13,862 nucleotides of DNA from Chloroflexota bacterium (GCA_003242205.1 QGUR01000101.1:1-13862); one strand, 5' to 3'. Counted from the first letter of the stretch, positions 6,774-13,862 are shown. Translations and numbers: made by a program. Notes: generated from the letters alone by a model not told the origin.

Positions 6774-8175
6774 GTCGGTTGTTCAGGGAATCTTCAGCGC
6801 GGCATTTTTAGCCGCGATGCTGCGTGTGGCGACGCCTATCCTGCTGCCGTCGCTTGGCGCGCTGCTGTCGGATCGCGCTGGCGTGATCAACATCGGTCTG
6901 GAAGGCATGATGCTCGGCTCGGCCTTTACCGGCGTCATCGTCAGCGCCTATTCGCTGCAATGGTTAGGGCCGGAAACCGGCGCGGCGCTTGGGCCGTGGC
7001 TTGGATTGCTGGCGGGTGTTGCGGTAGCGGTGTTGATGGCGCTGTTGCTCGGCTTTTTCCATCTACGGCTTAAGGCGGATCTGATCCTTTCCGGCATTGC
7101 GCTCAATATCCTCGGCTCGGCGGCGACGGTCGCGATCATGTACGAACTGACCGGCGACCGGGGCAACACCAGTAACCTGCGCAGCCTGGTCGTGCCTTTT
7201 ATCCAGTTGCCATCATTCATCAACGATATCCCCATCGTCGGGCCGTTCATTTATGGCGTTTTCAATAACCAGAGCGTCATGACGTGGGTGGCGTTCCTGT
7301 CGGTTGGGGTGGTGTGGTACGTGCTTTACCGGACTCCTTTCGGTATGCACCTGCGCGCTGCCGGCGAAAACCCGGCAGCAGCGGAGTCGGTCGGCATTCG
7401 CGTTGTGCGAACTCGCTACATGGCGCTGGTCCTGAGCGGTGTTTTCGCCGGTCTTGGCGGCATTCACATGAGCATGGGGTATCTCAACCTGTTCCAGCGT
7501 GACATGACCGCGGGCCGGGGCTTCATCGCGCTGGCCGTGCCGCTGCTCGGCGGCAATCATCCCATCGGGACGGGGCTGGCGTCGCTGGTGTTTGGCTTTT
7601 TCGACGCGCTGGCGATCCGTATCGGTTCGCTCCAGATTCCGTCGCAGGTTCCACAGATGATTCCGTACATTGCGACGGTCATGGCGCTGGTGATCTACGC
7701 CCTGCAGGCCCGGCAAACTCTGCGCGTGCGAGCGCTGCGGGCCGCCGAAGGCGAGAATTTTAATGCGCCGCGCTGGCGGGCGATCCAGCGGCTGAGCGTG
7801 CTGCACGTGTTTCTCGCGATGATTGCGGTCATTGGCCTGATCGTCAGCGCCAATCTGCTGGCGGCCCCGAACGCTTTCGGCGGCCCGGACTCGGCCAATC
7901 CGCTGGCTGCCGGCATTGGTGTCATATCGATCATTCTCATCGCCGCCAGCGCGCCGTTTATCGCGCGTGTAGAGCGCACGGCCAGCCACGCTCTGTTGAG
8001 CGCGGCAGTCTCGACGCTATCGCTGGCGGTATATCTCGGTTTGTTTCTGGCGCTATTCTTCGAGGTTGGCGTCGCGCTGGCCATCGGTGCGATACTTGGC
8101 GCTGCTGTCTGGCTGGTGCTGGGCGGCCGGCGGCTGATCCAGCGCGATCAACGGTTAGCGCCTGCGACCTCATAA
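6766..8175 (+). CDS. Nucleoside ABC transporter permease 2 with extra C-terminal membrane block
   Basis: This is the second membrane subunit of the BMP importer (BPD_transp_2 family, YufQ-like), pairing with the preceding permease. The family core covers about 1-320: TPILLPSLGALLSDRAGVINIGLEGMM (23-49), LKADLILSGIALNILGSA (102-119), TPFGMHLRAAGENPAAAESVGI (190-211), GVFAGLGGIHMSMG (225-238), GRGFIALAVPLLGGNHP (250-266) and a last helix near 300-315. The family usually ends near here at about 300-320 aa. This protein continues to 469 aa with a charged linker (316-342) and about four more hydrophobic helices (343-363, 384-400, 410-432, 434-453), ending in a basic tail. I do not recognise this block. 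The GTG start is supported by GAGGAG 7 nt upstream and overlaps the preceding gene by 8 bp. Confidence 0.93.
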   Translation: MFESVVQGIFSAAFLAAMLRVATPILLPSLGALLSDRAGVINIGLEGMMLGSAFTGVIVSAYSLQWLGPETGAALGPWLGLLAGVAVAVLMALLLGFFHLRLKADLILSGIALNILGSAATVAIMYELTGDRGNTSNLRSLVVPFIQLPSFINDIPIVGPFIYGVFNNQSVMTWVAFLSVGVVWYVLYRTPFGMHLRAAGENPAAAESVGIRVVRTRYMALVLSGVFAGLGGIHMSMGYLNLFQRDMTAGRGFIALAVPLLGGNHPIGTGLASLVFGFFDALAIRIGSLQIPSQVPQMIPYIATVMALVIYALQARQTLRVRALRAAEGENFNAPRWRAIQRLSVLHVFLAMIAVIGLIVSANLLAAPNAFGGPDSANPLAAGIGVISIILIAASAPFIARVERTASHALLSAAVSTLSLAVYLGLFLALFFEVGVALAIGAILGAAVWLVLGGRRLIQRDQRLAPATS

Positions 8176-8180
8176 TCCAT

Positions 8181-8186
8181 TTGGAG
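8181..8186 (+). promoter_or_regulatory. Ribosome binding site favouring the TTG start at 8193
   Basis: TTGGAG lies 6 nt before the TTG at 8193. The upstream in-frame TTG at 8181 is itself part of this motif and has no Shine-Dalgarno of its own. Confidence 0.55.
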
Positions 8187-8192
8187 ATCGAC

Positions 8193-9200
8193 TTGAAACG
8201 GCTAAAAGAGAAAATCCTTGGCGGCCTGTATGGTCAGGCATTGGGCGATGCCTGGGGCATGCCGGCCTATTTCGACCCGGACCAGACCTGGGATGCTTAC
8301 GGAGGCTGGATCGAAGGCTTCTTGCCCGGCCCGGACGATCACGAGGTCCATCAGGGCTTGCCTGCCGGGCGTATCACGGACGATTCGGAGCAGGCGTTCT
8401 CGCTGGCGCGCGCTTATATCGCGCATGGCGGCGTGACTCTGGAAGCGACCGTCGAAGCAATCGTCGACTGGTATGACCGCACGGGCGGCGATACGTCGAA
8501 GTATGTCGGCCCCAGCACCCGGCGCGGCGTGCAGGCGCTCAAGCGTGGCGAAGACCCGCACACCACCGGCCGCATGGGCGACACCAACGGGGCGGCCATG
8601 CGCGTTTCACCGGTCGGGTTGCTGCATCCGGGCGACCCGATGGGCGCGATTGAAGATGCGGTGATTTCCTGCATTCCCACGCATGGCACAAATGTCGCCA
8701 TTTCCGGCGCGTGCGCTGTGGCGGCGGCGATTGCCGTGGCGCTGATGGATGACGCGACAATTGACGCTGTGGTCGCCGCCGGGCTGCTTGGCGCGGAACT
8801 GGGGCGGCAGCGCGGCAATCCATGGCTTGGCGCGTCGGTGACGCGGCGCATTGAAATGGCGGTTTCCATCGCCCGCAGTTCGTCCGATGCGCGCGCGCGA
8901 TTGCGTTCCATGTACGATATCGTTGGTACATCGCTGGCCATGCCGGAAACGGTTGGCTCGGCGTTTGGCGTGTTTGTCATGGCCGATGGCGATCCGCAGC
9001 AGGCTGCCATTTATGCCGCCAATCTGTCGGGCGATGCCGATACCGTTGGTGCGATTGCCTGCGCCATCGCCGGCGCTTACAGTGGGATCGAGGCCATTCC
9101 GCAGGCGATCATCGACACCCTCAATCAGGACGAAATCATGGCGCAGTACGATGTGCCGGCGCTGGCGGAAGGCATCTATGCACAGGCTGTAAAGCGATGA
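8193..9200 (+). CDS. ADP-ribosylglycohydrolase-family protein
   Basis: This is an all-alpha, Mg2+-dependent hydrolase of the DraG/ARH family, whose known members cleave glycosidic bonds of ADP-ribose conjugates. Numbered from the TTG at 8193 (335 aa, typical length), the metal-site motifs are present: GLYGQALGDAWGMP (11-24), ITDDSEQAF (61-69, D63-D64), GDTNGAAMR (129-137) and the C-terminal SGDADTVGAIACAIAGAYSG (279-298, D281/D283). All expected acidic ligands are visible, so activity is plausible. The setting is informative: it follows a nucleoside importer with 17 nt between genes and its stop overlaps a PfkB kinase (ATGA). No ADP-ribosyltransferase or dinitrogenase gene is nearby. A role on small-molecule ribosides or ADP-ribose-derived nucleosides is therefore more likely than protein de-ADP-ribosylation; this is inference. 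A TTG at 8181 would add four residues. Confidence 0.9.
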   Translation: MKRLKEKILGGLYGQALGDAWGMPAYFDPDQTWDAYGGWIEGFLPGPDDHEVHQGLPAGRITDDSEQAFSLARAYIAHGGVTLEATVEAIVDWYDRTGGDTSKYVGPSTRRGVQALKRGEDPHTTGRMGDTNGAAMRVSPVGLLHPGDPMGAIEDAVISCIPTHGTNVAISGACAVAAAIAVALMDDATIDAVVAAGLLGAELGRQRGNPWLGASVTRRIEMAVSIARSSSDARARLRSMYDIVGTSLAMPETVGSAFGVFVMADGDPQQAAIYAANLSGDADTVGAIACAIAGAYSGIEAIPQAIIDTLNQDEIMAQYDVPALAEGIYAQAVKR

Positions 9201-10150
9201 ACGGACGAGTTGTCGCGGTTGGCGATCTGGTTCTCGATCTGATTGTGCCCGTTTCGCTGCCGGTTGTGCCGTCAGGCCACCAGCATGTCGAATTTCTGCG
9301 CGTGGAACCGGGCGGCGCGGCCAATTTCATGATGGCCGCCCGGAATATCGGGCTGGAAGTCGCGGCCGTCGGGTCGGTCGGCGACGATTTGTTTGGCCGC
9401 CAGTTGGTTAAAGCGCTGAATGACGCCGGGATTGAGACCACGGGTATCGCACTGACGCCGAACGCGCAGTCCTCGGTCGTGCTGGTGCTAACCGACCAGC
9501 AGAGCGGCGAGCATGTGTTTGTCGGCCACTACAGCGAAGGCCCGGAGGCGGTCTTTAACGACGCCATGGAGCTGGCCATGGCTCATGCCAACGCCGTGTT
9601 TGTCGCCGGCTACACGTTGTGTGAAAAACGTACGCTGGCGCTGACGAAGGCAGCCGTTGGGTATGCCAGAGAGCTGAACATCCCTGTTTATTTTGATGCC
9701 GGGCCGATGGTGGCTGCCGCGTCTCCGGAGGATATCGTCTGGGCGCTGGCCAACAGTGACGTGCTGCTGATGACGGAAGCCGAAGTGCCTCTGGTCGCCG
9801 GCGGCAGGTCTGGCGACGATGCCTATGCCCATCTGCTGGCTGCCGGGCCGAGAACGCTAGTCGTCAAACAGGGGCCGGACGGCTGCACCGTCATCGGGCG
9901 GGACGTGCGCGAAACCGTGGCGGGTTTTCCGGTGACGGTCGTCGATACCGTCGGCGCGGGCGATTGTTTCGCAGCGGCCTTCATTGCCGGAGAGCTTGCT
10001 TCAATGAATCAGCGTGATAGCGCCGTGCTTGCGAACGCGATGGGCGCGGCCTCGGTCCAGAAGGTGGGCGCGGGCAGCAATGCGCCGACCTGCGCCGAGG
10101 TTCAGGCGGTACTGGAACAGTTCAACGCGGAGATCGACTTTACATGCTAG
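9197..10150 (+). CDS. PfkB-family carbohydrate (or nucleoside) kinase, first of three
   Basis: This is a ribokinase-superfamily kinase, expected to transfer the ATP gamma-phosphate to a sugar or nucleoside hydroxyl. Its 317 aa match the family. Motifs: N-terminal VVAVGDLVLDLIVPV, the first signature region EPGGAANFMMAARNIGL (37-53), the GSVGDDLFG stretch (59-67), and the second signature DTVGAGDCFAAAFIAG (250-265) with catalytic base D256 and anion-hole glycines. The start overlaps the stop of the ADP-ribosylglycohydrolase gene by 4 bp (ATGA), so the two are translationally coupled and probably work in sequence. The end overlaps the YjbQ-family gene by 7 bp. Ribose released by glycosidic cleavage is the simplest candidate substrate. 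Family motifs alone cannot separate ribokinase from nucleoside or other sugar kinases. Confidence 0.92.
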   Translation: MNGRVVAVGDLVLDLIVPVSLPVVPSGHQHVEFLRVEPGGAANFMMAARNIGLEVAAVGSVGDDLFGRQLVKALNDAGIETTGIALTPNAQSSVVLVLTDQQSGEHVFVGHYSEGPEAVFNDAMELAMAHANAVFVAGYTLCEKRTLALTKAAVGYARELNIPVYFDAGPMVAAASPEDIVWALANSDVLLMTEAEVPLVAGGRSGDDAYAHLLAAGPRTLVVKQGPDGCTVIGRDVRETVAGFPVTVVDTVGAGDCFAAAFIAGELASMNQRDSAVLANAMGAASVQKVGAGSNAPTCAEVQAVLEQFNAEIDFTC

Positions 10151-10551
10151 AAACCGTTCGTATTCAGACGCCAAATGGCGAATCGCTGATCGACGTCACG
10201 GCGCAGGTGCGCGAAATTGTTCAGGCCAGCAACGTGCAGAATGGCCTGTGCGCACTGTTTGTTCCGCACACTACGGCCGCCGTGACGATCAACTCCGGGC
10301 TTGACCCGATGACACTGGAAGACCTGACAGGCGAGCTGGCGCGGCTGGTGCCGAAGCGCGTGGATTTCAAACACCAGTATGACACGCCCGCCGATGCAGC
10401 GGCCCACATCAAGGCGGCGCTGATCGGCCATAGCGCGACGCTCATCATCGCCGGTGGGAATTTGTTGCTTGGCGGATCGCAGAGCATTCTTTTCTTTGAA
10501 TTCGATGGTCCTCGTTCGCGCACGCTACATGTAAAGGTACTTTCCGACTGA
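10144..10551 (+). CDS. yjbQ: YjbQ-family (UPF0047) protein, putative secondary thiamine-phosphate synthase
   Basis: This is a small single-domain protein (135 aa) of the YjbQ/UPF0047 family. E. coli YjbQ has been linked to weak thiamine-phosphate synthase activity, but the main function of the family is unsettled. The characteristic blocks are all here: CALFVPHTTAAVTIN (36-50), DTPADAAAHIKAALIGHS (80-97) and LLLGGSQSILFFEFDGPRSR (107-126), including the conserved H42, H88 and the GxxQ...FDGPR motif. One oddity is INSGLDP where I recall INE-type sequences being usual. The gene overlaps the preceding PfkB gene by 7 bp, with GGAG 11 nt before the ATG, and ends 2 bp before the second nucleoside hydrolase. 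Placement between a kinase and a riboside hydrolase suggests a role tied to phosphorylated sugar or heterocycle intermediates (inference). Confidence 0.92.
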   Translation: MLETVRIQTPNGESLIDVTAQVREIVQASNVQNGLCALFVPHTTAAVTINSGLDPMTLEDLTGELARLVPKRVDFKHQYDTPADAAAHIKAALIGHSATLIIAGGNLLLGGSQSILFFEFDGPRSRTLHVKVLSD

Positions 10552-10553
10552 TT

Positions 10554-11507
10554 ATGACCCGCAAAGTCATTATTGATACTGATCCCGGCGTCGATGACGC
10601 GATGGCGATTTTCTTCGCGCTTTGTTCGCCGGAACTCGACGTCATCGGCTTAACGACGGTTTTTGGCAACGTTCACACCGATCTGGCGACCACCAATGCG
10701 CTGCGGCTGCTGGAAATCGCCGGGCGTTCCGACATTCCGGTAGCTCAGGGGGCCGACGCGCCGCTGGTGCGGCCATACGGTGGGCCGGTCCCGTATGTTC
10801 ACGGCGAAGATGGTCAGGGCAACGTGCCGTTGCCACCGCCTTCCAGCAAGGCTATCGAGACGCAGGCGGCGGTGTTCATCGTCGAGCAGATCATGCGCGC
10901 GCCCGGCGAGATCACGCTGGTGCCGCTTGGCCCGCTGACGAACATCGCGCTGGCCCTGCGGCTCGAGCCGCGGATTGCCCACAACGTGCGCGAAGTCGTG
11001 CTCATGGGCGGCAACGCGCTTTGCCCCGGCAACGCGACTCCGGCGGCGGAAGCCAATATCCACAACGATCCCGAAGCGGCGGACCTTGTTTTCGGCGCGC
11101 CGTGGCAGGTGACGATGGTTGGTCTCGATGTCACGCATCGCGTCAACATGACGCGGGCACATCTCGAACGATACGCGCAGGTGGACAAGCCGATGGCTCA
11201 GCACATCGCGCGTATCACGCCGTTTTACCGGGACTTTTTCGAGAAGACTTACCACTGCGACGGCATCTACGTTCATGACTCGTCGGCGGTGGCTTACGTC
11301 ATTGATCCGTCGCTTTTTAAGGTTGAGCGCTGGCCGGTGCGGGTGGACACCAGTTCGGGCGTCAGCCGCGGCAAGACATGGCCCGGTCTGGGCGATCCGC
11401 TGCCGCCGCCATGGCAGGGTCGCCCGCTGGTGAATGTCTGTGTCGAAGTTGATGGCGAGCGCCTGATCGAGATGGAGTACGAGCGAGTGTGCCAAAGCTC
11501 ACCCTGA
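10554..11507 (+). CDS. Inosine-uridine preferring nucleoside hydrolase family protein (second copy)
   Basis: This ribonucleoside hydrolase of the IunH/Rih family releases ribose and a free base in the cytoplasm. Its 317 aa are full length. It has canonical motifs: IIDTDPGVDDA (D8, D10, D14, D15), GNVHTDLATTNALRLLEIAG, VHGEDGQGN (H83), GPLTNIALAL, MGGN, ANIHNDPEAA (168-177) and HDSSAVAY with H241-D242, the histidine-aspartate pair of IU-type enzymes. It therefore looks closer to the classical active site than the divergent copy at 994-1926, which lacks the His. The two are clearly distinct paralogues, so they may cover different bases. It starts 2 bp after the yjbQ-like gene with no good Shine-Dalgarno at normal distance, suggesting coupled translation. 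A PfkB kinase follows after 56 bp. Confidence 0.95.
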   Translation: MTRKVIIDTDPGVDDAMAIFFALCSPELDVIGLTTVFGNVHTDLATTNALRLLEIAGRSDIPVAQGADAPLVRPYGGPVPYVHGEDGQGNVPLPPPSSKAIETQAAVFIVEQIMRAPGEITLVPLGPLTNIALALRLEPRIAHNVREVVLMGGNALCPGNATPAAEANIHNDPEAADLVFGAPWQVTMVGLDVTHRVNMTRAHLERYAQVDKPMAQHIARITPFYRDFFEKTYHCDGIYVHDSSAVAYVIDPSLFKVERWPVRVDTSSGVSRGKTWPGLGDPLPPPWQGRPLVNVCVEVDGERLIEMEYERVCQSSP

Positions 11508-11563
11508 CACGCCCTCAAGCCTGACGGCAGTGCGCAGGGATCATGGGATGAGATTCGCGCCGC

Positions 11564-12466
11564 GTGGCAAATGACATGACCGATTTCTTCGACTTCGCCG
11601 GTGTCGGCGGGTTGTCCTACGACATCGTGCTACAGGTTGACCATCTGCCCGCGACCGATTCGAAGCTACCGGGACGCCTGCTCGGGTTTTTGCCCGGCGG
11701 TTTCATCGCCAACGCGACGTGCGCGGCGGCGCGTCTCGGGCTGCGGGCTGGCTTTGCCGGATGGATCGGCGGCGACGATCAGGGCGTCATGCTGCGCGAT
11801 GACTTCGAGCGCTTTGGCGTTGATGTGGGCGGCCTGACGGTGGTTGCAGGTGAAGCGACGCCGTTTACCGTGATACTGGTTGCTGGCGACGAACGTGCCA
11901 TCGTCATTCCAGACTCGCCGCTCTATCATCTGCCTCCTGAGGACAGACAGCTTGAGATGGCGCGGCAGGCGCGGCAGGTACTTACATATCCGCGGGATGC
12001 CGCCTGGTGCCAGCAGATAGCCGCTGCTGCGCGCGCCAACGGCGGCGTTCTGGCGCTGGATGTGGAGCGTATGCCTGCGATGGCCGCAACGCGAGAAGCG
12101 CTCGCGCTGGCAGACGTCCTGTTTCTCGCCGATGCTTCGGTGCGGGAACAGGATTGGGCAACCGCGCGTTCGCTGTCATTTGGACGGTGGGTGATCGTCA
12201 CTGCCGGGCGGGAGGGCGCGTACGGGTTTGTCGATGGCAGCGGGCCGCTTCATCAACCGGCCTATCCCGCCGCGGCCATCGATACGACTGGCGCGGGGGA
12301 TTGTTTTCATGCGGCGCTGTTGGCGGCGCGACACTGGGGCGATTCGTTGCCTGAGGCGCTCCGTTTCGCCGCTGCCGCTGCGGCCATCAAGGTGGAATCG
12401 GTTGGAGCGCGAGGCGGTTTGCCGACGCGCGAGCAAGTCTACGCCAGACTTGAACATCATGGATAG
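11564..12466 (+). CDS. PfkB-family carbohydrate kinase, second of three
   Basis: This is a ribokinase-superfamily kinase of 300 aa. The N-terminal strand FAGVGGLSYDIVLQVD (11-26), PGGFIANATCAAARLGL (44-60), GWIGGDDQG (67-75) and the signature DTTGAGDCFHAALLAA (240-255) with base D246 define the family. It is clearly different in sequence from the kinase at 9197-10150, so it is not a recent duplicate. The start is uncertain: the GTG at 11564 and an in-frame ATG at 11576 (MTDFFDF) are both possible, and neither has a good Shine-Dalgarno. The 56-nt gap before it is the largest between the genes downstream of the ATPase and shows no obvious promoter or terminator. It comes after the second nucleoside hydrolase and 9 nt before the SIS-domain gene, so it may phosphorylate the ribose released by that hydrolase, or another sugar handled by the SIS protein (inference). 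Confidence 0.9.
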   Translation: MANDMTDFFDFAGVGGLSYDIVLQVDHLPATDSKLPGRLLGFLPGGFIANATCAAARLGLRAGFAGWIGGDDQGVMLRDDFERFGVDVGGLTVVAGEATPFTVILVAGDERAIVIPDSPLYHLPPEDRQLEMARQARQVLTYPRDAAWCQQIAAAARANGGVLALDVERMPAMAATREALALADVLFLADASVREQDWATARSLSFGRWVIVTAGREGAYGFVDGSGPLHQPAYPAAAIDTTGAGDCFHAALLAARHWGDSLPEALRFAAAAAAIKVESVGARGGLPTREQVYARLEHHG

Positions 12467-12475
12467 GATCGACTT

Positions 12476-13636
12476 ATGACTGAACGTTCGCCTATGCACC
12501 AGCAGATCGACACGCTGCCCGCGCTGCTGGCGGAAATCGCCCAGCCATTTGATGTGTCAGCGCGGGAGACGTTTGACTTTGAAACCTGCACATCCATCAA
12601 GCGCGTTTATCTGACCGGCTGCGGCGATAGCTTTCACGCCTCGCTTGGCGCGGAACTGGCGTTTAACCAGTTCGCCGGGGTGCCGACACAGGCATTAAGC
12701 GCGCTGACTTTCAGCCGCTACACGGTCGGCTATTTGCCGCCGACAGGGCCAAAGACCAATCTCGTCATCGCCGTGTCTGTTTCCGGCGTCGTTTCGCGCA
12801 CGATTGAAGCGCTGCAACTGGCGTTACAGGCAGGTGCAGTCGGCGTGGCGCTGACCGGAGCGCCGGATGCGCCGCTGGCGCAATCGACGGACAAGGTGTT
12901 TCTGACAACCATCCCGCCGCTGCCCGATGAGCTGAAGAGCGTCATTCCCGGCGTGCGGTCCTATCTGGCTTCTCAGGTCGCCTTATATCTGGCTGCCATT
13001 CGCATTGGCGAGGTGCGCGGCCATATCACAACGGCTCAGGCTGATTCGCTGCGTGCCGAACTACGGGATCTGGCCGGGGTCATGCAGACGTTCATCGAAC
13101 GCGCCGAGCCGATCTGCCGCGAATTGATGGCGCAGTGGCAGGATGCGCGAGAATTCGTCTACGTCGCCGCCGGCCCGTTGTATGGCGCGGCGCTTTTCAG
13201 CGCGGCCAAGATGCTGGAAGCAAGCGGCGATTCGGCGCTGGGGCAGGAAACGGAAGAGTGGACGCACATCCAGTACTTTGGCGATCCGCCGGAGACGCCG
13301 ACTATCCTGCTGAATGCAGCCGGATTCGATGCTGACCGTATGGCCGAACTGGCGCGCGCGGCGCATTCCATCGGGCGGCGCGTGGCGGCGGCGCTTCCTG
13401 AAGGTGAACAGGAAATCAGCCAGTACGTGCAGACGATTCTGCCGGTTCCCGGCAACGTGCGCGAGGCATTCGCCCCGATCGTTTACAGCATTCCCGGCGA
13501 ATTGCTGGCAGCGGAACGGGCGTCGTATTTCGGCCATAACTATTTCCGCGGCTTTGGCGGCGGGCGCACCGTCGATTGGGCCGATGGCGCAAGCCGCATT
13601 CGTTCCAGCAATATCCTGCGTGAGGTGCGGCGCTAA
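12476..13636 (+). CDS. SIS-domain (phosphosugar isomerase/deaminase-type) protein
   Basis: This is a double-SIS protein like the isomerase half of GlmS and the AgaS/GlmD group, acting on phosphosugars in the cytoplasm. The N-terminal MHQQIDTLPALLAEIAQP matches the E-x-x-Q-P lead-in of this group. SIS domain 1 has VYLTGCGDSFHASLGAELAF (44-63) and the Ser-rich phosphate loop VSVSGVVSRTIEAL (100-113). SIS domain 2 begins near FVYVAAGPLYGAALFSAAKM (227-246), followed by the acidic ETEEWTH segment (258-264), where this group carries catalytic Glu/His residues. There is no glutaminase domain, so it is not GlmS itself. At 386 aa it fits GlmD-like or aldose/ketose isomerases. AGGA lies 7 nt before the ATG, 9 nt after the second PfkB stop, and a third PfkB gene follows after 15 nt. 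The substrate is unknown; an aminosugar phosphate or pentose phosphate is plausible. Confidence 0.88.
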   Translation: MTERSPMHQQIDTLPALLAEIAQPFDVSARETFDFETCTSIKRVYLTGCGDSFHASLGAELAFNQFAGVPTQALSALTFSRYTVGYLPPTGPKTNLVIAVSVSGVVSRTIEALQLALQAGAVGVALTGAPDAPLAQSTDKVFLTTIPPLPDELKSVIPGVRSYLASQVALYLAAIRIGEVRGHITTAQADSLRAELRDLAGVMQTFIERAEPICRELMAQWQDAREFVYVAAGPLYGAALFSAAKMLEASGDSALGQETEEWTHIQYFGDPPETPTILLNAAGFDADRMAELARAAHSIGRRVAAALPEGEQEISQYVQTILPVPGNVREAFAPIVYSIPGELLAAERASYFGHNYFRGFGGGRTVDWADGASRIRSSNILREVRR

Positions 13637-13651
13637 TTGAACGCCGGGGCG

Positions 13652-13862
13652 ATGTTGGATTATCTCTGCGTTGGCGGGGTATTCATCGACGACATTGTCT
13701 TTCCCAACGGAGAGACTTGTATGGAAGTCCTGGGAGGGGGCAGTGTCCATTGCGGGGCCGGGATGCGCGTCTGGGATGAGCGGCCCGGTCTGGCGGGCTG
13801 CGCCGGGCGCGATTTGCCGCAACGGGCGTGGGACCGCCTCGACCGCAATTTGACCTTCCGGG
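13652..13862 (+). CDS. PfkB-family kinase, third of three, N-terminal part only (runs off the window)
   Basis: From the ATG at 13652 an open frame runs 70 codons to the window end without a stop. It reads as the N-terminus of a ribokinase-superfamily protein: strand LCVGGVFIDDIVFP (5-18), the substrate-binding glycines LGGGSVHCGAGMRVW (27-41), then the GLAGCAGRDLP stretch (46-56), matching the G-x-x-G-x-D step of PfkB proteins. The GGG-S-x-x-x-G-A form differs from both other kinases here, so a different sugar or another branch of the superfamily is likely. It starts 15 nt after the SIS gene stop; a TTG at 13637 in the same frame is a less likely start. The ATP-site signature lies outside the window. 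Confidence 0.8.
   Translation, partial: MLDYLCVGGVFIDDIVFPNGETCMEVLGGGSVHCGAGMRVWDERPGLAGCAGRDLPQRAWDRLDRNLTFR

Noticed and set aside
7213..7989. Minus-strand open frame opposite permease 2
   Set aside because: Extremely R/H/Q/N-rich translation, the typical reverse reading of a hydrophobic membrane protein.
10650..11495. Long minus-strand open frame opposite the second nucleoside hydrolase
   Set aside because: Arg/His-rich shadow with no recognisable motif, fully inside a convincing gene.
13061..13822. Minus-strand open frame over the SIS gene and the start of the third PfkB
   Set aside because: It conflicts with two motif-supported plus-strand genes and has no motif of its own.
13671..13853. 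Plus-strand open frame at the right edge
   Set aside because: It lies in another frame from the PfkB N-terminus starting at 13652, which carries clear family glycine motifs.

Overview
The window is GC-rich bacterial DNA that is almost entirely coding. It carries one nucleoside (riboside) uptake and breakdown locus. There are no rRNA, tRNA, CRISPR or IS signatures. Gene content, tight packing, a monoderm-looking transporter with oversized permeases and frequent GTG/TTG starts would suit an Anaerolineae-like member of Chloroflexota. That placement is inference from style only and is of low certainty.

Left arm, minus strand (1-1926): a nucleoside hydrolase of the IunH family starts at a GTG at 1926 with a good ribosome binding site. 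It is followed by an M42-type metallo-aminopeptidase. The last codons of the peptidase appear frameshifted close to the window edge, so its true C-terminus probably lies outside the window.

Divergent control region (1927-2157): a good sigma-70-like promoter (TTGACC, 17 bp, TATCTT) points right. A perfect 6-6-6 inverted repeat overlaps its -10 element and is a candidate operator.

Right arm, plus strand (2158 to the end): a long gene string in one orientation, with most junctions overlapping or a few bases apart. First comes a complete BMP/PnrA-type ABC importer: binding protein, fused double ATPase and two permeases. A strong intergenic hairpin sits between the binding protein and the ATPase. 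Next come an ADP-ribosylglycohydrolase-fold enzyme, a PfkB kinase, a YjbQ-family protein, a second nucleoside hydrolase, a second PfkB kinase, a SIS-domain protein and the start of a third PfkB kinase that runs off the right edge.

Working model (inference): ribosides are imported by the BMP transporter. N-glycosidic bonds are cleaved by the two nucleoside hydrolases and perhaps by the ADP-ribosylglycohydrolase-like enzyme. The freed sugars are phosphorylated by the PfkB kinases and possibly isomerised by the SIS protein. The most unusual points are an extracytoplasmic PPC-like domain in the N-terminal part of permease 1, an extra four-helix C-terminal block on permease 2, a binding protein with no lipobox, and the repeated hydrolase-then-kinase layout with three different PfkB proteins.
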